Below the pieces are notes generated by a model. The model was given only the letters and a program-made list of their open reading frames with translations. It searched no databases and had not been told where the DNA came from. A stretch of 64,000 nucleotides of DNA, from contig JAJFKF010000017.1 of NCBI GenBank assembly GCA_021773365.1, positions 17,410 through 81,409 of the forward strand, read 5' to 3'. Origin of the DNA: Gammaproteobacteria bacterium (GTDB lineage Bacteria > Pseudomonadota > Gammaproteobacteria > Steroidobacterales > Steroidobacteraceae). Made by a program: the position numbers and the translations under genes. Positions 61,939 to 64,000 of the stretch are shown in pieces (positions within the stretch are counted from its first letter, which is position 1; every line of letters starts with the position of its first letter).

Positions 61939-63102
61939 CTATCCGAGCGTAAAGCAGAACGCCGCCCCTTCCTCCGGCTTGCCCCGCGCCCATATCCGCC
62001 CGCCGTGCCGGTGGATAATGCGCCGCGTCGTCGCCAGCCCCAGGCCGGTGCCGGGGAAGTCCTCCGCCGTGTGCAGGCGCTGGAACGGAACAAACAGGCG
62101 GGCCGCGTGATCCGGATCGAAACCGGCGCCGTTATCGCGTACGAAGTAACTGATCGCCCTGGCCGTCCCGGCCGCCTCGTCCGCCTCGGCGCACTCGGCG
62201 CCGAAGGCGATGTGCGCCGTCTCGCGGTGCGCGGTGAATTTCCAGGCATTGCCCAGCAGGTTCTCGAGTACCACGCGCAGCAGGTGCGGATCGGCATGGG
62301 CGAGGAGCTGATCCTGGACATCGCTTTCTACGGCACGATGTGGATTGTCCTGTCGCAGCTCCCGCAATACCTCGCGAGCCAGCGCTGACAGGTCCACGCG
62401 GTCGCGTACCAGCCCGGCGCTGCCGGCGCGGGCCAGGTTCAGCAGACTGTCGAGGCGGGCGCCTATGCGCGCCACGCAGTCCTGGATGCGCTGCGGCGCC
62501 TGTGCGCCATCCTCGTCATTTGCGCTGGTCCGGGTTTCCTGCAGGAACTGCACGCAGCCGTCGATGACCCGTAGCGGCGCGCGCAGTTCATGCACCACTG
62601 CGAAGTTGAATGCCTCCAGATCATCCACGGTGTTTTCCAGTGCCGCGGTGCGTTCGCCCGCAATCTGCGGTGCGGTAATGTCCTCGCAGCAGCCGAAAAA
62701 GCCGAGGAAACTGCCGTCAGGCGCAAAGTACGGCGCGCCCTGCTCGCGCAGCAGGCGCAATCCGCCACCGGCATCGCGCAGCCGGTACTGCAGCGTGAAG
62801 CAGCGGCGCAGGGCAAAGGCCTCGACAAAGATATGTGCGCCAAGGCGCAGATCCGGCGCCGGAATGCGCTGGCCCCAGTCGGGGCCGAGCTCATCTTCCA
62901 GGGTGCGGTCCGGCCCGTACAGCCGGCGCCTGGCAAAGAAGGAAAAAGCCGCGTCGGCGGCCACGCGCCACAGCAATGTGCGTGGGCCTGCGGGGAGCGG
63001 GATACCGCCCTCGCGTCCGTGACTGACGACGGAAACCCCGCCCTCACTGGCATCGATATTTGCGTCCACCGGTCTGCCTCCATACTGATCGGGCCGTTGC
63101 AT
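61939..63102 (-). CDS. PAS-containing sensor histidine kinase
   Basis: A 387-residue protein without transmembrane segments, so probably cytoplasmic. A PAS-like fold spans about 50-148 (FTLQYRLRDAGGG, GAPYFAPDGSFLGFFGCCED), then HisKA with H171 (AVVHELRAPLRVIDG, like the phytochrome-type DLRAPLR box) and HATPase_c from about 270 (ENLLGNAWKFT N-box, DNGAGFD, GTGLGLATTRRI). No receiver or regulator gene is adjacent. ATG 63102 lies in the centre of an 18-bp perfect palindrome. Confidence 0.88.
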   Translation of the reverse strand: MQRPDQYGGRPVDANIDASEGGVSVVSHGREGGIPLPAGPRTLLWRVAADAAFSFFARRRLYGPDRTLEDELGPDWGQRIPAPDLRLGAHIFVEAFALRRCFTLQYRLRDAGGGLRLLREQGAPYFAPDGSFLGFFGCCEDITAPQIAGERTAALENTVDDLEAFNFAVVHELRAPLRVIDGCVQFLQETRTSANDEDGAQAPQRIQDCVARIGARLDSLLNLARAGSAGLVRDRVDLSALAREVLRELRQDNPHRAVESDVQDQLLAHADPHLLRVVLENLLGNAWKFTAHRETAHIAFGAECAEADEAAGTARAISYFVRDNGAGFDPDHAARLFVPFQRLHTAEDFPGTGLGLATTRRIIHRHGGRIWARGKPEEGAAFCFTLG

Positions 63103-63110
63103 GCAACGGC
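63093..63110. promoter_or_regulatory. 18-bp perfect palindrome at the kinase start codon
   Basis: GCCGTTGCA followed directly by TGCAACGGC covers the ATG at 63100-63102 (minus strand). It may be a regulator site near the start or sequester the start codon in the mRNA. Function unknown. Confidence 0.4.
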
Positions 63111-63245
63111 TGTTGCCTGGGGCGCCATGGCCTGGCGCCTGTCAGGCCCGGGTTCGTTCCTTTGGGCCGTGGCCGGTAGTCTAACGCCGCGCGCCGTCGG
63201 CGGGACCTGCGCTGAATTGAAAATCAGGGTTTACCTGCACGCCGG

Positions 63246-64000
63246 TTAGGGGTGGGCGGCATTCCGGCTGAAGATGATGATCTGTCCGTCCGAACGTCGC
63301 ACCGCCAGTCCTTCGAGTCTGCCGACAAACAGCAGCATCGATTCCGGATCGCTGGCGTCGAAGACACCGGAAAGCCGGATCCGCGCCGCCCGCTCGTCCG
63401 CGATACGAATCTGCGGCGAGTGCTTGTGGCGGTTGAAGCCGCTAACAATATCCGCCAGTGGCTCATCGACAAAGACCAGCCAGTCCCGCCGCCAGGCGCT
63501 CATTGCCGCGATGTCCAGCCCGGTGCGTCGCACGAGGTCGCCTGTGAGGTCGATGCGTGCCTCTTCCCCCGGGCGCAGGATGTCCGCGGCGGCCGTGCCG
63601 GCGTGCGCATTGCCCGCGCCCGTTCCGGGATCCGCGCCATTGGCGCGCGGCGGACTGGCCGGCGCCTCATCGGCGGCGGTGATCCGCACCGCGCCTTCCA
63701 TGACTGACACGGTGGTCTCCTGCTCGCGGCGGTTGACGTTGAAGGCCGTACCCACTGCCTGGATGAGCGTCTGTCCCGCGTGAACGCGAAAGGGACGGGC
63801 CGGATCGGCGGCAACCTGAAAAAATGCTTCGCCCTCGAGCAGGCGCAGCTCGCGGGCCGAGGCGCCAAGACGCACCTGCAAACGCGATCCGGCATTCAGA
63901 TGCACCTGCGAACCGTCGGCCAGCGCCAGCGCACGCTGCTCGTCGGCGCCGGTGGTGTAGCTGTGCCAGAGGGAGAGGTTGGTCAGCTGCCATACGCCTG
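63246..64000 (-). CDS. FecR-type anti-sigma factor, C-terminal part (runs off the right edge)
   Basis: The frame is open from base 64000 to the TAA at 63246 and encodes the FecR domain (ALALADGSQVHLNAGSRLQV, LLEGEAFFQVAADPARPFRV, VGTAFNVNRREQ) and DUF4974 (PLADIVSGFNRHKH, LSGVFDASDPESMLLFVGRL), about 251 residues. The membrane segment (WQLTNLSLWHSY is just before) and DUF4880 are outside or at the edge. A Gly/Ala-rich insertion of about 30 residues interrupts the FecR domain around 63600-63670. It indicates a ninth FecI/FecR system to the right of the window. Confidence 0.88.
   Translation of the reverse strand, partial: GVWQLTNLSLWHSYTTGADEQRALALADGSQVHLNAGSRLQVRLGASARELRLLEGEAFFQVAADPARPFRVHAGQTLIQAVGTAFNVNRREQETTVSVMEGAVRITAADEAPASPPRANGADPGTGAGNAHAGTAAADILRPGEEARIDLTGDLVRRTGLDIAAMSAWRRDWLVFVDEPLADIVSGFNRHKHSPQIRIADERAARIRLSGVFDASDPESMLLFVGRLEGLAVRRSDGQIIIFSRNAAHP

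Noticed and set aside
1..64000. Insertion sequence or prophage as carrier of the array
   Set aside because: No transposase, integrase, phage structural gene, att duplication or terminal inverted repeats were seen in the window; duplication by homologous recombination is simpler.

Overview
The window is high-GC DNA from a Gram-negative bacterium, most likely a gammaproteobacterium. The evidence is the asmA-mutY-yggX gene order near the right end and the dominance of outer-membrane TonB-dependent receptors (TBDRs). A Steroidobacter/Nevskia/Xanthomonad-like free-living lineage would fit, but the genus cannot be fixed from sequence alone. No rRNA, tRNA, CRISPR array, transposase or integrase was seen.

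Bases 1-52588 hold an unusually dense array of cell-surface signalling systems, called A-H here. Each has a FecI-type ECF sigma factor, a FecR-type inner-membrane anti-sigma factor and a TBDR. Most receptors carry an N-terminal STN signalling domain. There are eight intact fecI-fecR pairs, nine full-length receptor genes, two or three receptor genes lacking their 5' part, one 15-codon receptor tip, a detached fecR 3' end, and a further fecR cut by the right window edge. In A-D and G the sigma/anti-sigma pair is divergent from its receptor. In E, F and H the order is fecI-fecR-TBDR on one strand. Eight of the nine full-length receptors share one plug/barrel type with the motif EILVKGAR (or close) followed by NTDIRRTEDDVQPYVVFD-like sequence. 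The ninth, in G, is a different type. System F has a second receptor without STN. Receptor E is coupled to a secreted erythromycin-esterase-like protein, and receptor G to a secreted DUF6624-like protein.

The most notable observation concerns promoters. In seven of the eight systems the region upstream of fecI and the region upstream of the receptor carry the same pair of short boxes at equal or nearly equal spacing, and the boxes differ from system to system. In A, B, C, D and G they are arranged divergently, so the inner boxes form an inverted repeat. In E and F they occur as two direct copies. This predicts one private ECF promoter per system and auto-regulated, mutually insulated circuits.

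The junctions between systems hold debris of toxin-antitoxin and AAA-ATPase genes: a DUF4143 3' remnant with an amber stop, an AbiEi-like antitoxin, a PF09720 antitoxin whose ParE-like toxin is cut at the end of fecR-A, a Phd-like remnant, an ATPase_2 fragment and one intact AAA/DUF4143 protein. Two copies of a coiled-coil plus transmembrane gene, each with its hairpin and promoter, follow receptors C and H directly.

From 53022 onward the content is more ordinary. There is a phosphorelay operon (PAS-Hpt protein and a 1511-residue sensor with propeller, kinase, two receivers and Hpt), then asmA, mutY, yggX, a PAS histidine kinase and the partial fecR.
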